Part shown: positions 54,810 through 64,000 of the stretch, piece after piece
Position numbering within the stretch: position 1 is the first letter of the stretch
How the letters are laid out: the number at the start of each line of letters is the position of its first letter
Source of the DNA: Scilla litardierei
Lineage: Eukaryota; Streptophyta; Magnoliopsida; Asparagales; Asparagaceae
Assembly (NCBI GenBank): GCA_030789695.1
Contig: CM061142.1
Coordinates: 45,741,375 to 45,805,374, forward strand
Length of the DNA stretch: 64,000 nt
Reading direction: 5' to 3'
Notes under the pieces: model-generated
What the model was told of the DNA's origin: nothing
What the model saw: the letters and a program-made list of their open reading frames with translations, nothing else
The model's database searches: none
Made by a program: the position numbers and the translations under genes

Positions 54810-55278
54810 CTAGTCATAAAAGTCCTCCCTTTCGTCAAGGAGGTCGACCGGCAAGGCCCGCTCTGGGCCCTTGTGTTTGGTTGACCCCACGTAGCAGCTC
54901 CGGGACAGCTTCTGGTTCCCCCGCACTAGCCCCACCCCTTGCGGGGTTTGGAATTTCACCATCTGGTGGAGCACGCTGGGGAGCGACTCAATGGCTGTCA
55001 TGTATGGCCGCCCAATGATCCCGTTGTATGTCGACGCAATGTCGATGACAACGAATTGTGTCATGCGAGTGATGACCCTCGGTTCCTCTCTGAGTGACAC
55101 CGGCAGGGTGATCACCCCCACAATGGGGACCGAGTGACCAGTGAAACCGACGATGGGCCCCGTGCAGGGCCTTAGGTCTGCCTGCTTCAACCCCATCTTC
55201 TCTACAGTCGACATAAATAGGATGTCGCAAGAGCTACCCGTGTCGATCAGGAGCCGACTGATGATGGCCGTCCCGATT
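54810..55278 (-). pseudogene. Tat-lineage aspartic protease
   Basis: The active site reads LLIDTGSSCDILFMSTV at about 55200-55250, followed by YNGIIGRPYM. A TAA upstream at about 55279 and the TAG at 54810 bound it. It lies in frame with RT. Confidence 0.85.
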
Positions 55279-57497
55279 TAAGCTTCGATGACGATGGTGT
55301 CGTCATGTGGACGCTCGACTCCTTCCAGGTCCTCGTCGGTAAAGGTGATGGGGGGCTGCATCACTCTTCTCCGCTTTGCCTCGCTACCAAGGCCCGTCGC
55401 CATCACCTGTCGGGCATACATCTTCTTACTTGACGATGACGCTCCCCCAGAGGATGGTCCGTCACATGTCACATCTATGCACATGACCGGCTTTGGTTGG
55501 CGGGGCTCTTCCTGCTCATCATGCGGTGGAGGATCTGCTCTTTGAGCCCTTAGCGGGGTTCTCTCTTCTCGGATCAGTCTTCTGCCCTCGACGAAGCCCC
55601 CGAGGTGACCCGCCTGGATCAACCGCTCGATATCCCTCTTGAGGGTGAAGCAGTTGTCGGTGTCATGGCCGTGGTCCAGGTGATATCGGCAATATTTCCA
55701 TAGATCTCGCCACGTCGGGTCCAATCTCATCACCCTGGGCGGCTCCGGCAACAGTCCGGCCCTCGTTGCCGCGGCCAACACCTCTATCACGGGGGAATTG
55801 AGCCACGTGTAGTGGGCATGTAAGGGTCCCTCCAACCTCGGGACCGCTTGGGGGGGCTCCCTGGCGGGGGCGAATTCTCGTGTCGGGCCTGGGCGATCGT
55901 GCGGGCGACGCCCAGCGGGGTCGCTCCTTGGTTGATTCAGCTGGTTATGGCCTCGGGACCTATCTTCTTGCCTCAGCCTGGGGTAGGACCGATGCTCACC
56001 CTGGGATGATCTCGTCGGGGCGAGCGGCTCCTCTGCGCCGAGAGTCTCCTCAGTCAGTGCGTACCTTTCTGCCTGCGCGACTAACACGTTGTAGTCGGCC
56101 AGCAGGTCTCGGAGTAGGGATTTACGGATGCTTCAATTCCGTAGTCCCGTCTTGAAAGCTAGCATGAGCACTTTATCACCACAGGCCACCACCACCCGCC
56201 TCTCATCCTGGAAGCGGCGCAGGTATTTCCCAGTCGTCTTTCCTTCCCCTTGGATGATCGTGCTGAGGTAGTCCAAGGGCTTCTTCTTTACGCGCCCGGC
56301 CCGGAACTCTTGACAGAACTTGTGGGATAGTTCACTGAAGCTCCCAATGGATATTGCCAGCAAGCCAAAGTACCATTCCAGTGTCGTGTCCTTCAGGCTC
56401 TGCAAGAAGAGCCGGCACAGGAACGCGTCATCCACATCTTGTGCCTCCATCGCCCCCCGGCACTATTGTACGTGGGAGAGGGGGTCGCCTCTCCCTCCGT
56501 AGGTGGCCAGATGGGGGCCTTGAACCTCACGGGTCTCGGGGCCGACGTGATCCACCATGCCAACGGCGTGGCCTCCTCGGGGTAGGCTGGGCATTCTGGC
56601 ACGTGTCCCCTCCGCCATTCTGGGGTTTGGCTTCGGTCCCGCCTCAGCTGCTGTCGGTCATCATACCCCAGGGAATAACGACGCAGTCGCCGGGGAGGGC
56701 TCCCTCCGCGGGCTGGGGATTCGACGTGCGGTAGACTGCGGTCATCCTAGTATCGCCGGCCCATTGTCATCGCCTTCGGGATCCCCCTCCGCTCTTGATT
56801 CTCTCTTAGTAGCCTTTCACGCTCTGCGACGAGGAAGCGGAGCTGTTGACGAACGGCCTCATCGTCTAGACGATTTGGGGAGGAACGCCGACGGGGCGGA
56901 CTTCGCCCCCCGAGGTGGGGTCCCAGCGATCAGCGGGCTGCGCTCGTTCATGTGTCACCCACCCATCATCGAAGCCTTCGGGATCTCCAGGTTCTCCCCA
57001 TTCTCCCTTTGGAGCCTTTCGTGTTCTGCGACGAGGAAGCGGAGCTGGCGTCGGGCCATTTCTTCGTCGAGGAGGGCTTACCGGGTGGCCTCGGCTGCCT
57101 CGTCCAGATGTCTCTGAGCGGCCGCCGCTTCCTCTTGGCGCCTTCGCAGCCGGGCGATCTCCATTTCTTCCTCCAAGAGGCTTTGTTGGGCCGTAATCTC
57201 CTCGGCGAGCCCTTTTTCCCACCGTCTCTTCAACAAATTGAGGGTGAAGATTCCGCCTCACGTTCGGGGGCTCTGAGGGGCCCAGGGGTGCTCGGTTCTA
57301 GCCGTTGTGAAGCCCGCCATCATCTTGACGAAGGCCTTGAAGCTCTGCTGCACTGCGCGGGCCGAGGCCTGGACCGTTTCGACCTCCACCCCCGGGGGCG
57401 GATTAGTCGCAGGAGTCACGGGATGGGAGTAGGATTCTTTATCCATGGGATCCTTTCCGCGGTCAGGGTTTCGGTTGACTGGTATGGGATTTGACAT
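55278..57497 (-). pseudogene. Tat-lineage gag
   Basis: The start MSNPIPVNRNPDRGKDPMDK lies 17 bases inside the primer site, but a stop follows after 79 codons. In another frame a charged coiled-coil segment (RLRRRQEEAAAAQRHLDEAA) is broken by several stops. The capsid core is recognisable at 56450-56133 (DDAFLCRLFLQSLKDTTLEW, then SHKFCQEFRAGRVKKK and DYLSTIIQGEG). A nucleocapsid-like part lies at 56087-55278, with KYCRYHLDHGHDTDNCFTLK, the CX2-H-H-C form common in Tat gag. Many stops and shifts; non-functional. Confidence 0.8.
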
Positions 57498-57513
57498 GGT
57501 TGTGACCCTTCGG

Positions 57514-57530
57514 TCCCACAGACGGCGCCA
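57514..57530 (-). other. Primer binding site of the Tat element
   Basis: Minus-strand TGGCGCCGTCTGTGGGA, two bases from the LTR end, is the usual Tat-type site. Confidence 0.85.
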
Positions 57531-57532
57531 AT

Positions 57533-57956
57533 TGTTGCGGGGTAGAACTCGCGTACAAAGAATTTATATTATAGGGAACCAGTGGCACGGTGGTTATGCT
57601 AATGACAGGATTAGGGTAGGCTATCAGACATGTGATTAGGGGGTGATGAGGCTAAACTTGTTGTGGAAGTGACCACGGTGCCGAATCCAGGAGGATGCAG
57701 TGAAGGGGCCGAACTGCCCAAATTAATGGCGTGCACGACCGGTCACGATGAGCTGACCTGCGCAAGGAGCAACTCGTCAGAAAGGCCGGGTTGGGGTCCA
57801 ACCCTTAGCCTCTCCGATGCCTAAGTCAGTAACAAGACTTGAAGCGGAGGCTAGGCACGTAGGTCGGACTGAGGGTGAGTCGACCGTACGTGACGAGCTA
57901 TGAGTGGAAGGACAAAGATATGGGCGACCTTTCCTCTTGTGTGTGAGTAATAAGAT
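57533..57956 (-). mobile_element. Partial LTR of the Tat element
   Basis: On the plus strand it begins TGTTGCGGGGTAGAACTCGC next to the primer site. It is cut by a Helitron end near 57957. No matching LTR is visible elsewhere in the window. Confidence 0.7.
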
Positions 57957-58087
57957 TGAGAGAAAATATTTTTACGCTCATTTGTTGTTGTTTTAAATTT
58001 TGGCCGTGGAAATAATTTTTTGGGGAACAAAGATTTCGGGGCTGAAAATCTTAAATGAACAGTGCCCGCGGGCACGGGTTATGACTA

Positions 58088-58088
<1 letters not shown>
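57957..58088 (+). mobile_element. Helitron 3'-terminal fragment
   Basis: It matches the last ~130 bp of the large Helitron (32375-32503): TTTTTTGGGGAA(C/T)AAAGATTTCG, AGTGCCCGCGGGCACGGGTT, ATGA and CTAG at 58085-58088, then a TA tract. Its 5' part is not identified. Confidence 0.75.
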
Positions 58089-58146
<58 letters not shown>

Positions 58147-58254
58147 GTATATATATATGTATATGTATATAAATGAACCGTGCCCGCGGGCACGGGTTAT
58201 GACTAGTATATATATATATATGTATATGTATATATATGTATATATATATATATA
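58089..58254. repeat. (TA)n tract with an orphan Helitron 3' end
   Basis: TA repeats enclose a 36-bp segment (58171-58206), AAATGAACCGTGCCCGCGGG then CACGGGTTATGACTAG, which is a Helitron 3' tail alone. Confidence 0.85.
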
Positions 58255-58718
58255 CTAGTCATTACCCATGCCCATAGGGCACGGTTTATTTAATGGCTGA
58301 GTCTCCCCCCCAAACAAATTTCAAGTTCCCCCAAATTTCAAATTTTCCCACAAAATTTCAAGTTTTCCCCCAAATTTAAGTTTTTCACCAAAATTTATGT
58401 CCCCCAAAATTGGCATTGCCACCTAAGACAAACTTGCCACGTTGAACAAAGCTTTGTCCTAGTAGGATAAGATTCAAAATGTTCAAAGGACTGGAAAAAA
58501 TGATCGGAAATGGGGGGAGAATAAAAGTGTGGGTGGGTGTGTGAGGAGGGTCCAGGTGCAAAAATGCAAAAACCGGGGTTGTATTCCCCACCTCTTCTCT
58601 TATCCCTCAAAATCTCATCTCTTATATTTTCTCTTATCCAAATTCTCTTATCCAATTTCTAATGTCCAAATTCTCTTATCAAATTTCTCTTGATAACATC
58701 CCTCTTTTATATAATAGA
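58255..58718 (-). mobile_element. Small non-autonomous Helitron
   Basis: On the minus strand it begins TCTATTATATAAAAGAGGG (ending at 58718) and ends with CCGTGCCCTATGGGCATGGG, TAATGA and CTAG at 58258-58255. About 460 bp, no coding sequence. Interior CTCTTATCCAA words are repeated. Confidence 0.7.
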
Positions 58719-58751
58719 TATCCAAATTCTCTTATCCAATTCTCTTATATA

Positions 58752-59357
58752 ATAGTCATTACCCGTGTCCATAGGGCACGGTTTATTTAATGGCTGCATT
58801 CCCCCCCAACACAAATTTCAAGTTTCCTAAAATTTCAAGTTTTCCCCCAAAATTTCAAGTTTCCCCCCAAATTTAAGTTTTCTCCCAAAATTTAAGTCCC
58901 CCCCCCCCAAATTGTCATTGCCACCTTGGACAAACTTGCCACGTAGGACAAAGCTTTGTCCTAGTAGGATAAGATTCAAAATCTTCGAAGGACTGAAAAA
59001 AATGGTCGGAAAGGGGGGAGAATAATAAGTGTGGGTGGGTGTGTGGGATTGTCCAGGGGCAAAAATACGAAAACTGTGGTTGTATGTGCAAAATTCCCCA
59101 CCTCCTCTCTTATCCCTCAAAATCTCATTTCTTATATTTTCTCTTATCCAAATTCTCTTATCCAGTTTCTCATGTCCAAATTCTCTTATCCAATTTCTCA
59201 TGTCCAAAATCTCTTATCCAATTTCTTCTCTTATCCAATTTCTCTTGATAACATCCCTATTTTATAGAATAGATGTCCAAATTCTCTTATCCAATTTCTC
59301 ATGTCCAATTTCTCTTATCCAATTTCTCTTGATAACATCCCTCTTTTATATAATAGA
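58752..59357 (-). mobile_element. Second small non-autonomous Helitron of the same family
   Basis: Same 5' end TCTATTATATAAAAGAGG (59357) and 3' end CCGTGCCCTATGGACACGGG, TAATGA and CTAT (58752), with the last base changed from CTAG. It is closely similar to 58255-58718, and contains extra internal copies of the ATCCAATTTCTCTTGATAAC segment. Confidence 0.7.
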
Positions 59358-59542
59358 TATATATTTTTTTGACAGGTAACTATACTTTATTTATCTCAGA
59401 ATTTATACATATTTACAAGGCAGAATACCCCCAGAGGAAGGAATGAAGAGAGGGGATAGGGCACAAGCACCGTCACCCTCTACATCATACTTTCCTATGG
59501 GAAGTAACTAGACCAAAACATCACATAATACAACTAAATTGA

Positions 59543-62500
59543 TTAACCATTATCAAGAAATCCCCAATTAGAAAACGGATTGTCAGAAGTAGGGAAGTCT
59601 CTTTCAACATTTCGAAGAATGATGCGAACATCAGATGCTATTTCCTCAAAAAGTTCTACTTTCCCCACTTCCTTCCCATCAAAAATCCTCAAATTGCGCT
59701 GCCTCCAAATGTGCCAAACCACAGTAGCAAGTACGGTCTTCGCAAGGGTCCCCACACAATCAGAATGTTTATATCGGGATAGAATCAAGTCTCCGACCGC
59801 CTCAAGAGAATTAGGCATTACTCCTGAGTACCCCATTTTCAGCAGACTCCTAGTTAGGATGTATTTGCTATAGCTGCAATCAAAAAATAAATGTGAAATA
59901 CTCTCATCAGCATTTGATTTGCAGAGAACACAACTCCCTTCAATAGCCAACCCCCAGCGAGACAAGAGGTCTTTTGTCGGCAACTTGAGTCGGAATGCCC
60001 GAAGCAATGTTAGAGCCATCTTGGGCACATGCTGTGGATGCCAAACCAGCTTGCAATACTTGAAAGGAACTCCAGCCGTTCGCACACCTTCCCAGGCTCC
60101 CTGCATTGTAAAATGCGGCCCAGGCAACCAGTTCCATGAATCCGACCCTGGCTGGAGTTTGAAAGGAGCAAGTATCGGCATTATGCAGGCAATCTCCGGA
60201 CTAGAATACCAATTACCATTTAACCAATAGTCTGCCACCAACGCATGTTCAGATCCTGGAGTAGGTGTGTAACATAGATAGAGGGGTCCAATTGGATGCC
60301 AGTTATCATACCAGAATGATGTGGATGTCCCGTCATTAACTGTACGCTTGATTAGTTTATGCGATAATGGTCGGTGCTTCAGGAGAAATTTCCATGTACC
60401 TGATTGAAAAGGTCTCGATATGGCCGAGTAGAAACCTGTGAAGGCTCCATGAGTTTTCCGCATCATCTCAGCCCATTGCCCTTTTTTGGCGAGAAAGCGC
60501 CAAATCAAGCGAACCCCCGATGCCTTATTTAAATCTTTTAGCATTCTCAGCCCAACTCCTCCCTCCTTTTTAGGAACACAGAGATCTTTCCAGGCCCAAT
60601 TATGAAGCTTCCCCCAAATAAACTTCCTACATACCGTGTTAATAGCCCGGATGACTGATGATGGGAGACAGTAAGCTTGCATCCAGAAGCTCACCATGCC
60701 ATAGATCACAGTGCGAACTAATTCAATCTTGCTAGAAATCGATAGTAAGGAGGAGGACCAACCCTGGAGCCTCTTATTGCACTTGTCAATTAGTCGCCGA
60801 AACATACTAGCTTTAGGATATTTAGAAGAAAGAGGAAGTCCCAAGTATGTAGTGAAAGAGGTTACCATATTAATTCCAAGCATATCAGCCAATTCCCTGG
60901 GGTTGCGTGTTCCTTTGCTAAACATAGCCGAGCTCTTCTCTTTATTTATTTGAAGACCAGTGTAAAGATTGAACCTGTGTAGGAGATCCCTAATCCCTCT
61001 GAATGACCTTTGGTTTGCTCGACAAAACACCAACATATCATCTGCAAAAAGAAGATGAGAAATTGCACCAGATCGCTTCATTGGCTGGATGGATTGGACA
61101 GATTCCGCCCTAGCCATATTCAAAGAGAAAGCTTCCATAATAAGTACAAACAGATAAGGAGAAAGAGGATCCCCCTGTCGTAATCCCCTATTCGACCTGA
61201 AGTAGCCCACTGGGGAACCATCAATTAATACAGAGAAGGACGGAGTAGAAATGCAATTTGAGATCCAGTCTAAAAATTTCTTGCCAAATCCCATCTGATG
61301 AAGCATGTATGTGACAAAATGTCTATTGACAGAATCAAAAGCCTTACGGATATCCAATTTGATGCAAGCCCTCGACCCCATTGGATTGCTGAAATCTCTG
61401 ATTTGTTCATGGGCAATAAGAGAACAATCAGCCAGTAGCCTATCCTTCAGGAAAGCAGCCTGATTTGGAGAGATTAATTCACTGATAGCCATCCTCAGTC
61501 TGTTGCATAGAACCTTGCTGATTATTTTGTAGATAACATTACAGCATGAGATAGGCCTGTAATCTCCCATACCCGTAGCCTTAGAGTTTTTCGGTATCAG
61601 AGTTAAGAAAGTATGATTTATTTCCCGAAGTAAACTGCCAGATTGGAAAAAATAGGATACGGCCGCTATAACATCCTCTCCAATGATACTCCAGCAATTC
61701 TGGTAAAAGTATGCATTGAACCCGTCAGGCCCCGGGGATTTGTCCTTCCCCATTTGAAAAACTGCACTTTTGATCTCTTCTGCAGAAATTTTCCGTTCCA
61801 TCCAATTTGATGCCTCTAGCGAGAATTTCCGTTTCGGGATTAGAAGAGGGAAATCTGAATTGCACTCGCTGGAATTATACAAGGTCTCATAGAACTTTAA
61901 AGCCTCTGATCTAAGGTTAGAAGTAGTAGCATTTAAGCTCCCATCAGAAGAGAGGATATGACTGAGACTATTATGACACTGGCGAGTTTTCATGGCTGTG
62001 TAAAAAAACTTGGAGTTCTTGTCTCCCAAAGATATCCAATTCTGCCTACTTTTCTGCCGAAAGTCAGATTCTTCAATGTCCAAAGCCGTCGCAAGATTAG
62101 AAGAAGACACCCTTTCTAATAACTGGATATTACTGTCAAAATGTAATCTCGGGTCCGCATGATGTGTTTCCAGTCTCTTCCTACAAAGATTAACATTGGT
62201 GCCCAATCTCTGAACAGCCGACCACTTTTTAAGGTCACTCTTTAGAATTTTCAGCTTGCCAACTAACCTCCTCATAGGGGACCCAGCTATGTATAACTTC
62301 CAGGTATTGTCAACCAAGTCGTAAAACCCCTGCATAGATGACCATGAATTAAAAAATCTGAACGGTTTAGGCGCCTGCTGAACAGTAGGATGGGGGTAAA
62401 CTGTCATCGGGGTATGATCGCTAGTGCCAGAATCAGAAAATGAGCAGTAACTATTGGGGAGATGATGGAACCATAGAGAGTTGCCAAAAATGTGATCAAG

Positions 62501-63094
62501 ACGTGCCGCAATTCGGGCTCCCCCAATGCGGCGATTGTTCCATGTCATAAGGCCGCCCGTAGTCTTCAGCTCAACTAATCCACAGGAGGAAATTGCTGTA
62601 TTGAAATCATTCATTGCAGCTGGATCTACTAAGCGACCCCCAATCTTTTCATTGTCCCGCCGTATGCAATTAAAATCTCCTCCGACTAACCAAGGCATAG
62701 TAAGTAGAGATTTTGAATCCGCCACTAGGTAATCCCAAAGAGATAATCTGGAATTAGAAGTATTAAGTCCGTAAACTGCAGTCATAGCCATGCAAAAGCC
62801 CCCAGTGTTGGACAACACACAGGATATGTGTTGTATAGTAGCCGCAATTACTTTACAAGTCCAGTAATGAGAGTTGTAAAAGATGATAATTCTTCCCCCC
62901 TTGCAAATACTCCTGTTATCAGTACTGAGCCATTCACTTCCGAAGCAATGTGAAATCCTGCTTGAATTCTTATTCTCCACTTTAGTTTCAAAAAGGCACA
63001 CAATAGATGGCCTAATATTATTCATCCTAGATTTAAAATCCGCTCGACGAACTGGGTTGTTTAAACCCCTAGTATTCCAGAAGAAAATGGTCAT
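59543..63094 (-). CDS. LINE ORF2: endonuclease-reverse transcriptase, 1183 codons, uninterrupted
   Basis: The N-terminal apurinic-type endonuclease spans about residues 1-230: FFWNTRGLNN, CLFETKVENK, GGDFNCI near 135 and SDHTPM near 223. RT spans about 440-720: MGKDKSPGPDGFNAYF, LIPKNSK, YRPISCCNVIYKIISKVL, KLDIRKAFDSVN, RGLRQGDPLSPYLFVLIMEA and the catalytic LLFADDMLVF near 680. The C-terminal zf-RVT domain is near 1040 (LPTKDLLSRWGL, CVLCKSNADE, HLFFDCSYS). All key residues visible are present and there is no stop, so it could encode an active enzyme that nicks target DNA and copies LINE RNA in place. It starts six bases after the ORF1 stop, suggesting reinitiation or coupled translation. 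Confidence 0.95.
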   Translation of the reverse strand: MTIFFWNTRGLNNPVRRADFKSRMNNIRPSIVCLFETKVENKNSSRISHCFGSEWLSTDNRSICKGGRIIIFYNSHYWTCKVIAATIQHISCVLSNTGGFCMAMTAVYGLNTSNSRLSLWDYLVADSKSLLTMPWLVGGDFNCIRRDNEKIGGRLVDPAAMNDFNTAISSCGLVELKTTGGLMTWNNRRIGGARIAARLDHIFGNSLWFHHLPNSYCSFSDSGTSDHTPMTVYPHPTVQQAPKPFRFFNSWSSMQGFYDLVDNTWKLYIAGSPMRRLVGKLKILKSDLKKWSAVQRLGTNVNLCRKRLETHHADPRLHFDSNIQLLERVSSSNLATALDIEESDFRQKSRQNWISLGDKNSKFFYTAMKTRQCHNSLSHILSSDGSLNATTSNLRSEALKFYETLYNSSECNSDFPLLIPKRKFSLEASNWMERKISAEEIKSAVFQMGKDKSPGPDGFNAYFYQNCWSIIGEDVIAAVSYFFQSGSLLREINHTFLTLIPKNSKATGMGDYRPISCCNVIYKIISKVLCNRLRMAISELISPNQAAFLKDRLLADCSLIAHEQIRDFSNPMGSRACIKLDIRKAFDSVNRHFVTYMLHQMGFGKKFLDWISNCISTPSFSVLIDGSPVGYFRSNRGLRQGDPLSPYLFVLIMEAFSLNMARAESVQSIQPMKRSGAISHLLFADDMLVFCRANQRSFRGIRDLLHRFNLYTGLQINKEKSSAMFSKGTRNPRELADMLGINMVTSFTTYLGLPLSSKYPKASMFRRLIDKCNKRLQGWSSSLLSISSKIELVRTVIYGMVSFWMQAYCLPSSVIRAINTVCRKFIWGKLHNWAWKDLCVPKKEGGVGLRMLKDLNKASGVRLIWRFLAKKGQWAEMMRKTHGAFTGFYSAISRPFQSGTWKFLLKHRPLSHKLIKRTVNDGTSTSFWYDNWHPIGPLYLCYTPTPGSEHALVADYWLNGNWYSSPEIACIMPILAPFKLQPGSDSWNWLPGPHFTMQGAWEGVRTAGVPFKYCKLVWHPQHVPKMALTLLRAFRLKLPTKDLLSRWGLAIEGSCVLCKSNADESISHLFFDCSYSKYILTRSLLKMGYSGVMPNSLEAVGDLILSRYKHSDCVGTLAKTVLATVVWHIWRQRNLRIFDGKEVGKVELFEEIASDVRIILRNVERDFPTSDNPFSNWGFLDNG

Positions 63095-63100
63095 TTAAAA

Positions 63101-64000
63101 TTACTGGGGTTGAGTGTAAGCACTGGGGTTACCTGCAATCCGAGTGCTTCGTCTGGTAGACTTTGGTGAACTAGTAACTGATTTCTTTAGCTTAGTGACT
63201 GAAGCCTTTAGGGCCAAGTGTTCCTCGCCCCATTCTGGGACTGGGATGGTCCAAACTGCAGGGAGATCGAGTTCAGTCCCATGCTCCGATGAGCATGGAT
63301 CCCCTCCAGGGAAAGATAGACCAATATCATTAGATGCCGATGCCTGAGCCGAATTCTGATGGGGTACGTTGCCAACAGGCGGCCTGGGAAAATTGTTCTC
63401 AGGAGAGGAAATAGGATCTATATAGGAGGCAGTAGCAGGGCGATTATTGTAACCAACATAATCCGTAGGAACAGCTTCAACAATTGACACAGCTTCAACA
63501 AAATCCGCAGGAACATCTTCAACAGCAATGGATGGAGTGACTGCTTCAACAATTGACACAGGAACAGGTGGCCGGGGATCATTCACCGCTTCAACAAATG
63601 ACACAGGAGTAGCATTGGAAGATATTACTTGGGGGGCTAAATTGGCATTCCCCGCTTCTGCGCCAGTGGTCTTTGGAAAAGCAATGGATGAATTGACTGA
63701 AAGCTCACCCCTCTCAATCTCCCCATCCACAATATTCAAATCAGTAGACTCTGAGCTTTCCCCCGGGTGATAAGTTGCCTTCGGTGCAAAAGAGATGCCC
63801 GCAGATTTAGATGAATTGTTTTGGATTGAAGAGGGCTCCACACTCTTCACCTTAATAGAACATTGAGTTTCCTTGTGCCCGAAACTACAACACAAAGGAC
63901 ATCTGGGGGGCTCGCTCTCATACTTCACCACTACCCAGACTGTAGATACATCCTCCAATTCCACCCTTACTTTCCTTGCAAGGGGTTTTTTTGCATCCAC
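63101..64000 (-). CDS. LINE ORF1, C-terminal part (RNA-binding, CCHC knuckle)
   Basis: 299 codons continue past the window edge, so the start is not seen. The conserved end of the DUF4283-type region reads KKPLARKVRVELEDVSTVWV and then KYESEPPRCP. A single zinc knuckle CPLCCSFGHKETQC (CX2CX4HX4C) follows. The rest is disordered, with repeated SIVEAV/FVEAV phrases (about residues 133-185) and a basic C-terminus (KSTRRSTRIAG). ORF1 proteins coat LINE RNA. No stops occur in the visible part. Confidence 0.88.
   Translation of the reverse strand: MDAKKPLARKVRVELEDVSTVWVVVKYESEPPRCPLCCSFGHKETQCSIKVKSVEPSSIQNNSSKSAGISFAPKATYHPGESSESTDLNIVDGEIERGELSVNSSIAFPKTTGAEAGNANLAPQVISSNATPVSFVEAVNDPRPPVPVSIVEAVTPSIAVEDVPADFVEAVSIVEAVPTDYVGYNNRPATASYIDPISSPENNFPRPPVGNVPHQNSAQASASNDIGLSFPGGDPCSSEHGTELDLPAVWTIPVPEWGEEHLALKASVTKLKKSVTSSPKSTRRSTRIAGNPSAYTQPQ

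Larger units (their letters stand above)
9452..57956 (-). mobile_element. Tat-lineage Ty3/gypsy element, split by three later elements
   Basis: Reading right to left, the pieces are: partial LTR (57533-57956), tRNA primer site, gag, protease, RT, dual RNase H, integrase (51485), a 79-bp tandem array, a non-coding 3' region (36160-34912, continuing at 11031), and an antisense accessory ORF (10522-9452). Removing the Sirevirus (CCCTT duplication) and the Athila-type element (GCGAG duplication) restores one continuous element. A ribonuclease H of the archaeal type after the normal one, a TGGCGCCGTCTGTGGGA primer site, 3' tandem repeats and an antisense ORF are Tat-lineage traits. The far LTR is not visible: a Tekay-like LTR cuts the left side. 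Confidence 0.75.
59364..64000 (-). mobile_element. L1-type LINE, 5' part outside window
   Basis: ORF1 (partial) and ORF2 lie in tandem on the minus strand, followed by ~180 bp of 3' untranslated sequence, an AATAAA signal (59386-59391) and a short A tail (59370-59364) that touches TA-rich Helitron DNA. Confidence 0.93.

Overview
The window is plant nuclear DNA made almost entirely of nested transposable elements. I found no intact host gene, rRNA, tRNA or CRISPR array. The organism is a flowering plant: the evidence is a Sirevirus-type Ty1/copia element, Athila-, Tat- and Tekay/Del-type Ty3/gypsy elements, an L1-type LINE, Helitron ends with CTAG termini, and Helitron-captured fragments of plant-like RCC1-repeat and alanyl-tRNA synthetase genes. 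I cannot name the species.

Layout. 1-1540 is part of an Athila-type LTR that cuts a Ty1/copia pol pseudogene (1541-3507), which is followed by its short LTR (3691-3913). 3914-6911 is non-coding sequence that I read as the 3' internal part of a Tekay/Del-like Ty3 element whose LTR is 6912-9451. That LTR breaks an antisense, intron-bearing accessory ORF (9452-10522) of a large Tat-lineage Ty3 element on the minus strand. The Tat element has gag-pol at 51485-57497, a 79-bp tandem array at 36161-36439 plus 48315-51399, and part of its LTR at 57533-57956. Two elements with perfect 5-bp target duplications sit inside it. One is a Sirevirus (11032-34911, CCCTT) that itself holds an ~11.7-kb Helitron (20847-32503). 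The other is a gag-protease-only Athila-type element (36440-48314, GCGAG) inserted in the tandem array. The right end has a knot of Helitron termini (57957-59357) and an L1 LINE with an uninterrupted ORF2 (59543-63094).

The most interesting signals are non-coding. (1) The Athila-type LTR carries five stem-loops that share the same 14-nt loop but have different, covarying stems, placed in the predicted R/U5 leader; the Tekay-like LTR has an analogous pair. (2) The U3 region of the Tekay-like Ty3 LTR and that of the Sirevirus Ty1 LTR share a homologous module of nested ACCGACTAG/CTAGTCGGT inverted repeats just upstream of the TATA box, which suggests promoter exchange between superfamilies. (3) In both the Sirevirus and the Athila-type element, a second block of that element's own LTR palindromes lies inside the element, immediately upstream of a 3' ORF of the plant-transposon/ATHILA type. 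This looks like a convergent internal promoter for the 3' gene.

Most protein genes are decayed, with many CAG-to-TAG type stops. The reading frames that are open are the LINE ORF2, the 703-codon 3' ORF of the Athila-type element, and, apart from one amber codon, the Sirevirus 3' ORF. All similarity statements come from reading motifs by eye; no database search was run.
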